A DNA stretch of 64,000 nt from Clavelina lepadiformis (taxonomy: Eukaryota > Chordata > Ascidiacea > Aplousobranchia > Clavelinidae): the NCBI RefSeq assembly GCF_947623445.1, contig NC_135243.1, positions 19,290,479 to 19,354,478 of the forward strand, given 5' to 3'. Positions 10,519 through 24,077 of this stretch are shown piece after piece. How positions within the stretch are numbered: the stretch's first letter is position 1; each line of letters opens with the position of its first letter. Position numbers and translations under genes: made by a program. Under the pieces are notes generated by a model. It searched no databases. It was not told where the DNA came from and saw only the letters and a program-made list of their open reading frames with translations.

Positions 10519-13500
10519 ATGAGTAGGTTTAGTTTGATGAACTGTAATAGGATCTTATACAACTTGCAAAGGAGACCTGTAGCACTAGTACAGCGACGTT
10601 TCATACATCTGTCAAGTTCTAGGACTGGTGCTGCCTCACAGCAAGTATTACGGCACCTTGATCAGGAACTGGATGGCATTCGGGAGTCTGGTTTATGGAA
10701 ACATGAACGAGTTATTACCACGAAACAAGGTTTAGTTGACTCCATCTTTGTAAACAGAACTATATACATATCATTTTTAAATTCTGTTAATTTCTACGTC
10801 AAGATTACCTCATATTGTGAAAAATTTTAATAAGCAGCTTTTGAGTGGATCATTGATACTTTCATTTAGTTTAAATTTAATTCGAACTTATTTAGAAATA
10901 AATAATTCATAAATTGCACTTGTCAGTAATCTTTAAATATTTTCTAGATTCTCGAATTGGTGTTGCACAACAAGATTCTTCTATTTTAAACTTCTGTGCA
11001 AACAATTACTTGGGTTTGTCTAGTGATCCAGCCGTGATAGAGGCAGGAAAAAAGGCACTTGATGAATATGGAGCAGGATTAAGTTCAGTTCGGTATGCAT
11101 TTGTTTTAAGAAATAGAACTTTCAAGTGGATTTATGAAGTTGACATGCTATGTATATTATATATACAATTTTTGTATATATATTTGTGTGTGCTTAGCAA
11201 TTGGAACTACTCTATGAGCTCATCATTTAAAGTATCACAAATTCATAACGTTTGAATTTCTGGAAGTGTAATAACTTTAATGTTGTCATTGACTTTATGA
11301 TGTTATTTTGCTGTAACATGCAGGCATAATCTACGTATATAGATATGTTAAGTAGCCAATATATATATATTGTTTTTACAGTGTCACTATTAAAAAATAT
11401 AGTAAGTCTGAAAATATTGCATGAGCTATGTACTGTTGGTTTACTGAGCATTTGAACTATTTACCAGTGACAAATGGTTGAACACTTTGATCCCCTTTTA
11501 TTTAATGTCATTCTTATAAAGTTTTGGCATATTTCAAAAGTGTATTACCGTACATTACTTGTGTGCAAGTTTACTACTTAGATCATTCAGCCAGCTTTGA
11601 ATTAAGCAGTTGTGACAATAGTGCTTTGAATAAATAAACCAATCACATATCATTGTATACCTACCCAGATTTATTTGTGGAACTCAAACCATCCACAAGC
11701 ACCTTGAGCAACAAATTGCAGCATTTCACGGCAAAGAAGATGCGATTCTCTACGCAAGCTGTTTTGATGCAAATGCTGGGTTATTCGAAACTTTGCTTAC
11801 AAAAGTACATGAGTGTTGATTTTTATATTGCCTATGTGGCACAAATATATAAAAACACAAAATATATGCTGTAAACGGCCTTAAACAATGTATTTTGCTT
11901 AAAAATGTTCTGTTTGTGTTTTTTAGGATGATGCAGTCTTATCTGATGAATTAAATCATGCCTCTATTATTGATGGTATAAGACTATGCAGGGCAAGCAA
12001 GTATCGCTACCACCACCTTGATATGGCTGATCTTGAAGAGAAATTGAAAGATGCCCAAGTACATTTGAACAAAATAATCATTTGCCCATTAAATTGTTGT
12101 ATTGATATTTGCTTGTAAATTACTCAGAATTATTATTGGGATCATTGCTTTTTGTGTCCTGTTCTGTTCCAGAAATTCCGTCATCGATTGATAGCAACTG
12201 ATGGCGTCTTTTCCATGGATGGTGATGTTACCCCACTCAAAGAAATTTGCAACTTGGCTGATAAATATAACGCTTTAGTATTTATTGACGAATGCCATGC
12301 TACTGGCTTTCTGGGGAAAACTGGCAGGTAAGAGAAAAAATACTTGATTGCATAGTTTGTGTACTTTTGATTGCTATCGTTTTGTTACTAACAGTGATGA
12401 CTTGTACTGTGTATTTATTGGAAATAAAACTTTAATTAGTTGCATGATGTTTATGTTAAAATCTTTATGGTTTGTTATAAGTATGAGTATTACTTTGCTG
12501 GAGTCACATGGTAAATTAAGCTTATATAAATAAATGTCATTTATAGTCTCTTAAATTGACTAAGGATATGAATTTATGTGTTGTTTATATGACTTATCAA
12601 TACTTTCAGATTAATTGTTTGACAGCTGATATATACAGTATTAACCGTAGTGTCTAAGATAAACTTATTACGTACATACAGAGGAACAGATGAGCTGCTT
12701 GGTGTGCAAGACAAAGTGGATTTAATCAACTCCACGTTGGGAAAAGCATTGGGTGGCGCTGCTGGTATATTCTGTTTTTTTTGTATTCAGTATTGTAAAT
12801 TTATATTTATACAAATGTGGTACTGTGTACAGAATGTACTATGATTTGCGCTTGAAAGTGCAAAAAGGTTAAGTTATTATTTCAGTACAAGATTTTGCTG
12901 AAAACGATTTTGATGTGAGTTTAGGAATTGGAAGAATACGGATATATGTCAGTTCATGTGATTACAGTCAACTCTCGATTTAACGGACTTCGATTTAACG
13001 GACTTCGGATTTAACGGACTCAATATGCGCAGATCTATGAGTAAAAGAATGTACCAAAAGAACGGTTTTTATTGTTTTGGAATTCGCCAGGCTACTTGCG
13101 TGAATGCGTGAAACGATTAGAAAGCTGTCTCTCACAACGTCACAATACCAGCGTATTGTGATCTATCAGCGTACTCTGTCAGCGTACTCTGTTAGCAAGA
13201 GCCTTCATTCGGTGCACCTTAGAATCAGTTAGAACCTGCCTGTGTTTAGTACGGTGCATTATGTCTAAGCCAAATGAAAAACGTAAACGTGTGAACTTGT
13301 CGGTGATGCAGAAACTAGAACTGATCAAAAAGCTTGAAAAAGGGGCCAGCGTTGCGAGTGTCTTATTGTGTTGATGCGGCGTCTTCCAAGGGTGGTAAAG
13401 TGAGCAACAGAAAACATATGAAGATGGGTAAGGAACAATCTTTGGACGCAGCAATTATGAAGTGGTACGTTCAACAACGGTCCAGTGGAGTGAATGTGCG

Positions 13501-16500
13501 TGGGACAGAGTTAATCGCAGCTGCTGCTAAACTTGCTACCAGTCTTGGCTTAACCGATTTTAAGGGCAGTGATGGGTGGCTTTGGCGATTCCGGAATCGC
13601 CACGGATTATTTAACGAGGTTCTGCATGGCGAGGCTGGTGATGCAGATACGGCAAGTGTGGCCCCCTTTCGCGAAAAATTAACAAAGCTGATTAGTGACG
13701 CAGGCCTCACCCTATCTCAAGTATATAACGCAGACGAGACGGGAATTTTTTGGCGTTCTCTCCCGAAGAATTCTCAAGTCCGTCAGGGTGAGGAGAAGAC
13801 CAAGGGGAAGAAGACAAGCAAGGAAAGGCTGTCGGTCCTGGTCGGGTCCAATGCCACCGGTACTCACCGACTGAAGCTAGCCGTGGTGGGCAAATCGAAG
13901 AAACCACGGGCATTTAAGGGATTAAACGTCGAGCGTGACCTGCCAGTAGTTTACTACAACTCTAAGAAAGCTTGGTTTAACTCTGCAATATTCACTGATT
14001 GGTTTTTCTCGCATTTTATGCCTGCGACTCGGAAATATCAAGAAGAAGTGCTGAAGATTTCTCCTGATGATGTACGAGCGATTCTAATACTCGACAATGC
14101 CCCAGCGCACCCTAGTGAAGAGAAGCTTGTAAGCGCTGACGGCAAGATAAGGGTCCTTTATCTGCCCCCTAATACAACATCGGTTATACAGCCAATGGAC
14201 CAGGGGGTTATTAGCGCCTTGAAGAGGCGCTACATCCGACGTTACTTGGATGAGGTCCTGGTCATTGTAGAGGACGAAACAGATGCTGAGGTCGACACCA
14301 GGGGCCAGCGGACCTTAAGCAACATAAAAAATTACAATATTCGTTCAGCCATTTATAACTTTGCAGCAGCGTGGCAAGACATTAAGGTGTCTGTCCTCGC
14401 AAATTCATGGAAGAAAATCTTAGAGGACAAAGATTCAGAGGCCAACTTTGAAGGAATAGAGGCAGGAGATTTTCTCCAAATGTTGCAGCGTGGTGGGGAG
14501 GTATCCACCTCCATCGATGATATAACAGACTGGCTGGACGAATTAGATCTGGACCCAGGGTATCAGTTCATGTCTGAGGCCGACATAGTGGCATCTGTGG
14601 TGGATGGTGGAGAAGAGGAAAGCAGTGACGAGGAAGAGGCGATTGAAGTCCCCAAGGTGAAGTTGTCAACTCTACGGAGTTATATCGATGCCCTCATTGA
14701 TTACTCCGCCTACAGCCAACTACCTGAGATGGCGCACCAATATGGGAAGCTCAGGATGATCAGGGAGCATGTCATCAAAGAACAGCATATGGGGGGTCGC
14801 CAGACAAAAATCAACAGCTTCTTTGCCCCTAGCCGCCCTGTTCAACATGGTGCTCCAGCCAACCCATCTGTGTCGTCTCCATCTCTCTTACGCATCCCAC
14901 CTGCCCCTGAAAATCTGAACAATGATGATAACAATAATTTAAACTTTGAACAATGAACAACAATGATTTAAGTTGTGTACTGTAAATGTACCTGTGTACT
15001 GTAGTCGCGCAGGCTATACAAAATACAAACAAGGAACGCATTTCATGTGTCTTTGAACTGCTACTGTGTTGTACTGTACAGTATTTGGTTTATTAAGCGT
15101 GAGCATCTGCGCAGTATAAACATGTTTGGTACGCGTAATACATCTCTCCATCAAAGTACTGTAGTGTTTTATCGTAGGCGTGTTTTCCAAGCAAAAGCTA
15201 GAATTTGCGGTGACAGATGGTCTACGCTATAGCAGAGTACTTGACTGTACACTGTACAGTAGTGGGAGTACGGTATTTTCGATTAACGGACTTTTTCCAG
15301 CAACGGACTGCTGCTGGTCCGCATTTGTCCGTTAAATCGAGGGTTGACTGTATTATTTTGGTATTGTTAATGCCAAAATATTATTAATTTGTGCCAATTA
15401 ATTGTTCATCTTAAATTTTAGAGTTTCTCGCCAAAAATTACATAATTCTTAAATGATCCTCTCTTATTGTTTCACTTCTGAAATTACTATTCTTACCTAC
15501 AAAATGCTAGTATCAAACTTCAATGTTTACTTATTTTTGTTGCAGGGGGATATACTGCCGGCCCAAAACAGGTCATTGATCTGCTACGAAATCGTTCTCG
15601 TCCCTATTTATTTTCTAACAGCCTTCCACCACCTGTCGTTGCTTGCGCTAGTAAAGTATTTGACTTGCTTATGGATGGAAGTCCACTTGTTGAAGACATA
15701 CAATCTAAAACTAAACGGTTGGTAATAAACATGTATTGTGTTTACTTAAATATTAACACAACATAGGCTATAGCTGGTATCCAGGTAAACGTGAGAAAAC
15801 TTTTTTGTTTTTTATTGTTTTTTCCCAAAAAACTCAAATTTTATCGGACTCTACCATTTTTGCTCCTTCGTCTGATATCCCATGAGTAGTATAGCTAAGC
15901 ATAATTGAAAATTACGGTTATGAATATATATAATTGACAAACAAACACGTTACTCATGTCATATGTGAAAAATTTCTAGAAAATACTTTTACACTCTTAC
16001 AGTACGGTGACAGTGCATGCTGTCAACATGTACTTACATAATGAAACTGGTTTGTAATTGTAAATCCATTCGCTCGCAGTTATATGTATATATTTAAAAA
16101 GTTGTTGAAACAACTTCCAATTCTGCTTTGTAGCTATATGAATGTTCAATTTCTAACTCTACACTTGTATGATAAGTTTTGGCCTTCATTTAGTAGTTTA
16201 ACTTTCATTCATACAGTGAAGGCTGATTTTGAGTATCGGTTTAGCTTGTTTTTCATTCTACTTAAGCCTTGTTTTTATACTTGCCAATTTTATTCGTGAT
16301 TGATCTCCAATGTACAGTAATATGTTTTGGCTTGGAGATTCTGCAAGGACTCTTAGAACAATTGCAATTTTATCTAATGCATATCGGCATTAGCCTTCTT
16401 TTAATCCAGCAGTCAATATCAGATTACTTTAAACCTGGTTGAATTGGCTCGCTCCTGAAATGGTACTTCACTGTCTCCAACATCGTCCTGGTTATACAGT

Positions 16501-17920
16501 GCCATAGACAGCCAGCCAGCAGCAGTGAAAGTTTTGCATGCGCAGCTGTTTAACTTCCAAATTATATTCCTTTACTGTTATATGTTGATAGTGTAAGATT
16601 TTGGATGCACCGTTACACCACATGCTTTTCAAACACTAGCTGTTTGATAAGTACCCGTATATAAAGAAGTATTTCAAAAAAGTTAAGTGTCAGTTAGGGG
16701 GTTTCTATTGTTAAAAATTTTCACGTCGATATTTTCTGTTTTACTAAAAATTAATACAGGCTTCAGATATCGGTTATCGGCTTCTTTACCTAACCGAACG
16801 ATCGGTATCTGCGAAATTTGCCATTTTAGTACCATTTCTGTTGCAAGTTCATTCATTCTTGAATTGCTCAAATGATATTTGTGTTAAACATTCAGTTTCC
16901 GAAGCAAAATGACTGCAGCTGGATTTACAATATCTGGAAGTGAGCACCCGATATGTCCTGTGATGCTCGGTGATGCAAATTTGGCAGCCAGCATGTCTGA
17001 AGATCTTCTGAAGAAAGGTATTGAAATTCACTTTTTAAGACATGGATTGCAATCTTTTATTAATACATGACATAATGCAGGCCTCACTGGTGTGTGATGA
17101 ATTCCTATGAATCATTTTTGACCATTTGGTGATTTTATTGTCCAATGCAAAACACTTGCTAATTAAAGACACTTAGCTGCTTAACCTAACTTTTTTGTGC
17201 TATAGAATATTTATTAATTATTCCCTTGTAATCCAATACGTTCTATTGTGAGATACATTTCATAGGACTTCCTGAAAGCTAATGATATTGTCAGTCAATT
17301 TATAAAATGACAAACAATTAAGTTTGAAAAATAGAGAATTTCTACATTCTGGTAAGTGCAACTATAAGCCTATAGTGAGGACACGGTCTTCAAAACAACT
17401 GCTGCTTACTGGGGCTAACTTCAATTAATTAAATTATTCATCTTCATGTATAGCATTTATATTTTATGGAATATTATCTTTGCGATAATTTTCAAAAACG
17501 AGCTGGTTCAAACATTTTGCATGGTAAAATAATCACAGCAGGTACAATTGAAATGGTTGAGCTATTTCTAATAACCTCAAAAACTCAAAGCGAACAATTT
17601 TTATTTTTTTAAATTTCCTGTTGGGTATTTATCTCAAGATATCATGCGAAGCAAGATATTGGAAATAGTTACATTGAGTAATATGTGCATTGCATATTAT
17701 TTGGTGGCCTATGCACATACATACAAAGTGTTACATGTGCATTAACAAGCTAAAAAATTGCATGACAGGTATATTTGTGATCGGATTCAGTTACCCAGTT
17801 GTGCCAATGGGTAAGTCTCGAATTCGAGTCCAAATTTCTGCATCCCACTCAGTGGAGGATATTGACAGAGTTGTGGATGCATTCATCGATGTAGGAAGAG
17901 CTCACAAAGTGATTCCATAA
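10519..17920 (+). CDS. GCAT: Glycine C-acetyltransferase (2-amino-3-ketobutyrate CoA ligase), mitochondrial
   Basis: PLP enzyme that cleaves 2-amino-3-oxobutyrate with CoA to glycine and acetyl-CoA, the second step of threonine breakdown in mitochondria. Nine exons: 10519-10729, 10948-11092, 11669-11804, 11927-12058, 12173-12327, 12682-12764, 15546-15717, 16896-17017 and 17769-17920. All phases agree and give 435 residues (human about 419). The first 45 or so residues are rich in Arg/Ser and lack acids, fitting a mitochondrial targeting peptide. Family landmarks in order: [61 protein letters not shown] (PLP-pyridine Asp and following His), [16 protein letters not shown] with the Schiff-base lysine, [10 protein letters not shown], and the C-terminal [13 protein letters not shown] and [10 protein letters not shown]. 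Intron 6 (12765-15545) contains a Tigger transposon. The donors of exons 1 (GTTTAG) and 7 (GTTGGT) are weak, but only they give the family sequence. Confidence 0.96.
12965..15350 (+). mobile_element. Tigger/pogo-type DNA transposon in GCAT intron 6
   Basis: A 2,386-bp element flanked by TA on both sides (12963-12964 and 15351-15352), the usual pogo/Tc1 target duplication. The ends are inverted repeats of about 24 bp beginning CAGTCAAC(T/C)CTCGATTTAA; the left end repeats the GATTTAACGGACTTC motif three times. It encodes one Tigger-type transposase on the same strand as GCAT. Because it lies inside an intron and leaves the splice sites untouched, GCAT should be spliced around it. Confidence 0.93.
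13261..14956 (+). pseudogene. Tigger transposase (CENP-B/jerky-like), N-terminal domain damaged
   Basis: The protein opens at 13261 with [20 protein letters not shown] and a stretch ending EKGASVASV, the start of a CENP-B-type helix-turn-helix. That frame stops at about 13,374. The reading continues in another frame from about 13,346 at [16 protein letters not shown], apparently after loss of about 20-25 codons of the first helix-turn-helix, so DNA binding is probably impaired. The rest is open to 14,956: second helix-turn-helix ([10 protein letters not shown] to [10 protein letters not shown]), then a DDE_1 catalytic domain with [20 protein letters not shown] and [15 protein letters not shown] carrying the three expected acidic positions. 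An acidic segment ([10 protein letters not shown]) and a QTKINSFF motif lie near the C-terminus. The catalytic part looks whole; the element is probably fairly young but not autonomous. Confidence 0.88.
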
Positions 17921-19795
17921 AAGTAATTAAAAGTTTGGTCAAGCTCGGTGTCTTTTGCGACAGAAGTAAAATATATTCATCTTTGTACATAACCCAGAAC
18001 ACGATATTGCCTTATATTATCTCCACGTACAAATTGCAACGTACTTGATATGCATTTTTATTAGTGTACTAGCAGTTTTTTGGTCTTGCCTACGCATATT
18101 CCAGTGTTTTTTAATTCTTGGTCTCTTAATACTTTCCAAAATGTTACCCTACTATTTATAATAGCCATGGTATTTCAGTGTTTTTTGCTTTATGAGATAG
18201 TCTTTTTGATAGTATTCGATATGTTTTGTGCAAATGAAGCATAGAATAGATTGTGATGTTGTACTTGCTTTGAAATTTACTCTGCGGACCGGTTTTTACT
18301 ATTGCGTGTCTACTGTCTATAGATAATGGTGTTTTACTAATATTCAGTGTTTTACTAATCCAAACTTTTATAACTGATGATTTCTTGATCTTGAAAAGAT
18401 TTCGTTTACACAAACTGCATTAGCATTTTACCCTGTTAATCATTGTGATATTGGAAGCGTATTGTCCTAATGTTTTGCACTTAACGAAGCACTTCGACCG
18501 AGATTATGCTTACCTAAACGTCAACAACCTTTCCACTTTATGCAATTTGCAACGTACTGGTTTGTCAATAAAACTAACACTTTTACTACTTGCAATCAGT
18601 TCTTTTATTTTACTTCTTTCAATCAGTGATCAGTTCGATTTTAGCGGCTCCCAGCAATCTTATAATGTGCGAAATCAGTTCTCGCTTTGCTGGTGTGTTT
18701 ATCCTACAACTGTAACGGAAGTTAGATGCTCATACAAGATACTTCCAACGCCTGCAATTCAATTAAACCAATATAAGTTCTAAGATACTGTAAAATGCGT
18801 TTATCTGTTCAACTGACTGGGTAAGTTGAATCAACAGGTTTTTGGCTGATTGAGTATGTAATAAATTGATCGGCCCCAAGTGTATGTATGTATGTGCGAA
18901 ACTGGTTGAAAACTAGTCAGCAGATGGCGATAGAGTGTGAATTAGTGGCACACGGCAAGTTGGCGATAATTATTTGTTGCATTAGAATTCAGCAAAGTTT
19001 AGTCATCGGAACAACCAGACACTTGTTGTTTAAGAAATATATCTTTTACCCTACAGAACATTTTCGATTTCTATAAAAGACAAGTAGTAAAACGCAACGT
19101 AACGTAGACGATTTAAAGCCATAACAGTTTCCAGTAATTTAAAACTTATCTTTAGCCAAATATTGTCAGGAAATAACTAAAATAAAGCATCTGCAGTGAA
19201 GGAGATCGATAAAATCTAATGCTGTACCATAAATCTAAAGCTCTCGCGAATCAAAACCGGTAAAACTGTAACAAATCTCAACCTGTCTGTGAGTGATTAG
19301 GCTACAGTAAACTCAAAACAACCAAAAGATAAAATAGTAGCCTAAGTAATTGCACAGGATTTATCTATAAGCTAAGGTGTGACTGTAGCGTGGAAACTGC
19401 AGCTTCCTTGTAAACTGATAAGTATTGCTGAGAAAATCATCAAATTTTTAGTGGCACCTTGTTTTTGATGTTGATACTCGGGTGTAAGGAAAAAAATAAT
19501 CCATGATGGAACATTGCCCCGATCGGTTATATTTATTCTCACCACTCGATCGGAGTTTTTAGGAGATTAACCTAAATGACGAGGCAGTCAGACCTCTTAG
19601 ACTTAATAAAAATCACGACGATTTTACAAAAGCTCTATTGAGTCTAGAGTAGATAACCTCAACGCAATGTGCCTCGCACCAATTTTTCCATAAAAGCTGA
19701 AGTCAAAAGTAATCCAAGACACTAGAGTGACTGGTCAAAAAGATTTAGCACGTCAAGCGATGCACAAACCATGGATAACAACGAGTAATCACGAG

Positions 19796-20079
19796 CAGGG
19801 CCGGCCTTAGGCCAATGCGAACTATGCGACTACTTAGCTTCAAAACCAAAATAACAATTTAACTTTTATTTAGCGCAAATCACAGAAGCGTTATTTCTCA
19901 ATTTGTTTTCGAAAGAGAATACTTTAGTGAAAATATATCACAAAGCAAAGCTTTGATGGAAGCTGTTTTGCAAAGAGCTGATGTTTGATTTATTTTTATT
20001 ACTGTTGTTATTAAAAATCAGCAAGGGGCTCCGCAGTCATTTCTAGCATTGAGCCCCGCGCTTGCTTAGGTCGGCTTTG
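19796..20079. mobile_element. Non-autonomous hAT-like element nested in the foldback element
   Basis: The ends are CAGGGCCGGCCTTAGGCCAA on the left and, read inward from the right, CAAAGCCGACCTAAGCAAGC. These CAgGGCCGgCCT-type termini are typical of hAT elements. The interior is AT-rich with a short GGGGCTC/GAGCCCC pair near the right end. An 8-bp target duplication is not clean (ATCACGAG against GTTACAAC), so the copy is old or the ends are misplaced. Confidence 0.5.
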
Positions 20080-20113
20080 GTTACAACTTACCAGAACAAC
20101 AAGTTTTTTTCAG

Positions 20114-20238
20114 CTTATTTAAATCAACAGAAAAAGAAAATGCAAGAACAACTTATAAACGAGTTCGTTCATAACAACAACGTTGACAACATCTTAACAA
20201 ACTTCCGCCAATGGCACAATGAAGGTCAAAACCATGAG
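20114..20238 (+). other. Candidate internal exon of unknown gene
   Basis: A pyrimidine-rich acceptor (GTTTTTTTCAG, ending 20,113) and a donor (GAG|GTAAATG at 20,239) bound 125 bp open in one frame. It encodes 41 residues including KMQEQLINEFVHNNNVDNIL and FRQWHNEGQNHE. I recognise no family and find no partner exons. It sits inside the foldback element, so it may be a relic of a transposon gene or chance. Confidence 0.25.
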
Positions 20239-21282
20239 GTAAATGTGCTATGTATGGACATTATAGCGGCCATGCTAACTTGTATAGCATGTAAAGTAAA
20301 CATGTTAAGTAGCCTATAGCGTTGTAAGTTTCCAGAGCAGCTCATTCAATTTGATGCAAGTCCTTACACGCCAACAAATACCATACAATGTTGTCGAAAA
20401 AAGACCAGATGTTGCAGTTTGCTATACACTGTAACCTTCACACAACATCAACAATTTGACATAGCGGAATCCAACAGATAACCAAACTACACACGAGTAG
20501 CTTAAAAACGTCAATAACATGTTCTCCTAAAAATTCGATGATTTTCTGCGCAGTCCATGTCAGTTTACAAGGAACCTGCAGTTTCCACGCCACAGTCATA
20601 CCTTTGCTTATAGACAAACCCTGTGCAATTACTTAGGCTACTGTTTTATCATTTGGTTATTTGTAGTGTGTCGATGGTTTACGTTTGAATCGTAACAAAA
20701 TGGAAAGGGATATGACAAAAACTGTTTCGCATGCTTTGCTTAGTTTTGTGATACATTTACGTAGGTCCTTATACGCATGTTACGCAACAAAAACCGCCCA
20801 TTCAACGTCACAATGCACTCATAAAATTTCTAAAACGAGCTTTTCAGCTATTTAATTCGTTACTTGTACTTTAAATAAGGTATAAATAATTAGACTCGTA
20901 TAAGTTTTATAACAAAAATCTTGAGAAGCTGAAATGAAAGGAACTTTAATAGAAAGTAAGTAGGTCTACGTTTTGTTATTGCTGAAATTTTGTGGACCTA
21001 AAGAATATGCCCTCATGTATTGTCCCAACAAGTTGATGGCAAAATCGCAAAGGGTATCGCCAGGCCAACATTTTAACAGTTAAACTTAGAAATGATTTAG
21101 AAAGACACGCATTTTCAATCGTAAAACTCTCTCGTGCTTTTTAACTGACTGGCAGTACTACTATCTAATGTAGCTGCTGTGGTTTAAACTAATCAAACCA
21201 TATTTTCAAATTTCCAGCAAAGTCAAGTTTTCAATGTTTCTGAAAGCAGGGTCTGCTACTAAATAAATAAAATATAAAAAAA

Positions 21283-21355
21283 ATGAAGAGAGGTCCAACT
21301 GAAGACGCAGACAGCAAACCAAGAAAACGTTCGCGAGAAAGTGTAGCTGTGGAAG
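21283..21355 (+). other. Candidate alternative first exon of the ZFAND-type gene
   Basis: ATG at 21,283 opens MKRGPTEDADSKPRKRSRES followed by VAVE, then a donor G|GTGAGA. The exon ends in phase 1. The acceptor at 28,317 of the ZFAND-type gene would continue in frame (GAC ATG GAA), adding a basic, nuclear-signal-like leader of 25 residues. Another acceptor at about 21,938 would give a stop after seven more codons. Phase agreement alone has a one-in-three chance. Confidence 0.3.
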
Positions 21356-24077
21356 GTGAGAAATAATTAACTTGACTGGAATCATATGTGAACGCCTAAG
21401 GCTGTTTTTGCGAAAACTATTGTACTGTCAAGTGATTTTTAAGACGAAAATTATCAAGCTGTGTACATGTAACAGTATTTCGGGACTGTTACTTTCTTAC
21501 CTGCTGAGGTTACACTTTATTGTTTTCGTTTGCTTCATGTAGTCTCAAACGCAAGACTTTTACATGAGACCCGAGGGTAATTAGAGTGTAGGTATCGTTC
21601 TCGTACTTCGAAAGCGTGTATACAGTATTTGATTTTTTTGAGACGCCGGATGCGATCTTTTGTGGCTTTGGTTTTCGCTTGAAGCTTTTCTAAACGAACG
21701 TACAAAACTGTATTCATATTGTCTTAGAATTTTAACGGTAGTATGTCTTTTCGTATAATTTTGTTAATATTAATTCGACCGAGTAATAAAACGCCTCTAC
21801 TACACCTTTTCTTCTGAGCACTGTTTAGATTGGAACGTAAGTCTGTACACTTGTACAGAACTTTAAATGATATTATTGCCGTTAACGACTTATTATTTTG
21901 AAATACACTACTCGGGCTAATTTTTTGTTTCTTTCAGTTAAGGCAAGAAAAACTGGCTAGACTCTGGTAAGATACGAACACAGTCTGCCTTAATTAAAAA
22001 CAGCTTATTTAAAACGTAATTTTCAAAATTGTACAGCTTGGAAGCACGGCACGACATCTTTAGCCTAAACCGGTAATCACGCGCTAAATGACGTGAGTAC
22101 ACGGTAAACTCGTGACGAACTAAATATATGGATGGTCTACGTTATGTGACGCAGTTATTACAACACTGATGCAACGCTATGAAGCAATTGTAGCAGGAAG
22201 TGAGGCTTGACATAACGAAATACTAAGAGGAAGTTAAATTTCACCAAACGATTTCCACTACTTCAGTCTGACGTCTTTCACTCAAAACTGCACCACTAAG
22301 CATTTATAACAACTTCGGCCAACTTTTCATATCCTTCCACCATTTTCTGTATATTAGACTACATAAACCTGAACCCGCATCTGATTCTAATTTGTTAATC
22401 AGGTTTGATGGTTCGTGGATTTTTTTCAAAGTTCGCAATTATTTTATGAACAAGATCGGTTAAATGTATAATTAATTCATCACAAAAGTAATGTGATCAT
22501 TGTGATGTAACCGTCTTACTCTCATAGTATAATTAGCTGAATAAATATTTGGAAATAAAATTTGTCTAATATAACTTGGTGAGAATTGAAATGGCTTTAA
22601 TTTTCAAAATTGGTGCAATAGCCACAAGTACAGGAATACTCATATTGTATTGAGAAAACTTATTTGTTTCAGACTTTGCAACAGTCAATTGTCTAATAGA
22701 AATTGTGGAAAACTTGTGTATCACCAAACAACCTGGTTTAGTGAAGAAATGGTGAATAGGTAACGGTAAGGAATACCAAAGATCCAACCAAAAGCGGACG
22801 AAATAGACGTACATTTCCTAATTCTAACAACAGTCTGAATTGTCAGTTTTTTCAGGCAGTAGTCTCATGTAGCTGTCGCCCAAACATTGTCTTCATACTC
22901 CTACTAAGCTAACGCATTCTGGTCAACTGTAAAATTAATGCCTTGCTAGCTAACTGACGGTGATTATGATATAAAAGGTACACTCAATTAGTTTTGAGAA
23001 GGTTTAATACAATTTTATGATTCATCGTAAGATTTATTATTTAAACTTGACGTCATAAGACTTAAGTCACTTTTTCGCTGAATAGTTTATTCGTGAGATA
23101 GACGAAGCATTTTCTAGTTCCTACGCAAAGGTAAAGTCCGTTTGCCTCTGTTCCAGCTTAGGGAGAAACTACTTTTCAACAAGTGACGGTTCTGCGTAAT
23201 AACGCAACGTCGTAACTGAGAAACAGGGAAAATTCTCGTTGTTTGTCGCCCAGACATCAGTACATTTATCATCGATTTAGCTTTAACAGTATTTGACAAC
23301 TTGTATCAACGTTTAGTGTATCATTCTGATATAAATTAACTTTTATAGCTTATTAATGATTTATTACGAATTTTAAAGTTCTTGTAATGGCAAAACTTAG
23401 AAGAAATTAACTTGTTTTCTCTATTAGTTACGGCTGCGATGACTCCTACAAAATGACGCTAAGTGACGTTTTCTGTATTGTGACGTCACCTGATAACGGA
23501 CTGAAGGTTGGGCCATTCAACAAAGAACTAGCCTAGCTGTTAAGTAAAAGGTTGTTTGGCCCTTTGGGGTGGTGCTTGCTGTATGTGCAAGGAAAGGCAG
23601 AAAAGTTTTTTTCAGTGCCTCTTGTTGTGCTCGATTTTTGTGCTTGTATGTAGCCTAGTCAAATGTCCGAAATAGGCCTACCGCTAGCCTGCTGTATGCT
23701 GAAGTTAAAACCGGTATCCAACATTCTGATTTCTGTTTTGCCACTAAGCTAGGCTTTGTTTTAGCCAGTAGAAGTAGAATATTTGGCAGGTTAGAAATAC
23801 TACCCTAAAGTGTTACTCCTAAGGTAAAGTAAGTTAGATCACCACAACGTCTTAGAAGTACCACAGGTCTACGTTCCTAAGACTGTTAGGTTAAGTCCAG
23901 GTTATAAGCCTAATTATAGACAGGTGTATTGGATCTGTTGCTCAACGTTTAAAATTTAAAAAAATGAGTTAAATTAAGTTATTTTTCAACTAAAGTTAAC
24001 AGTAAGCATAGTAATAAGTTCAGTCTTGACGTCTAAATTTTGAAAATACGGTTCCAGCTTACTCAGAATGAATAACT

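Larger units (their letters stand above)
19311..20667. mobile_element. Foldback-like DNA element with about 140-bp inverted arms
   Basis: The left arm (about 19,311-19,452) and the reverse complement of the right arm (about 20,526-20,667) share long stretches, for example AGTAGCCTAAGTAATTGCAC and GCGTGGAAACTGCAG. The arms are clearly homologous but have drifted by several percent or more, so this is not a recent insertion. The interior carries a smaller hAT-like element and one exon-like open stretch. No transposase is recognisable. Confidence 0.65.

Noticed and set aside
10000-10519. CCDC14-GCAT as an operon
   Set aside because: The gap is 522 bp with a poly-A-like signal, much wider than tunicate-type operon gaps, and the functions are unrelated.
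13471-15041. Minus-strand frames opposite the Tigger transposase
   Set aside because: Shadows of the transposase reading frame.
18445-18783. 112-codon frame downstream of GCAT
   Set aside because: Composition and hydrophobic runs fit translated 3' flank; no acceptor, donor or recognisable motif.
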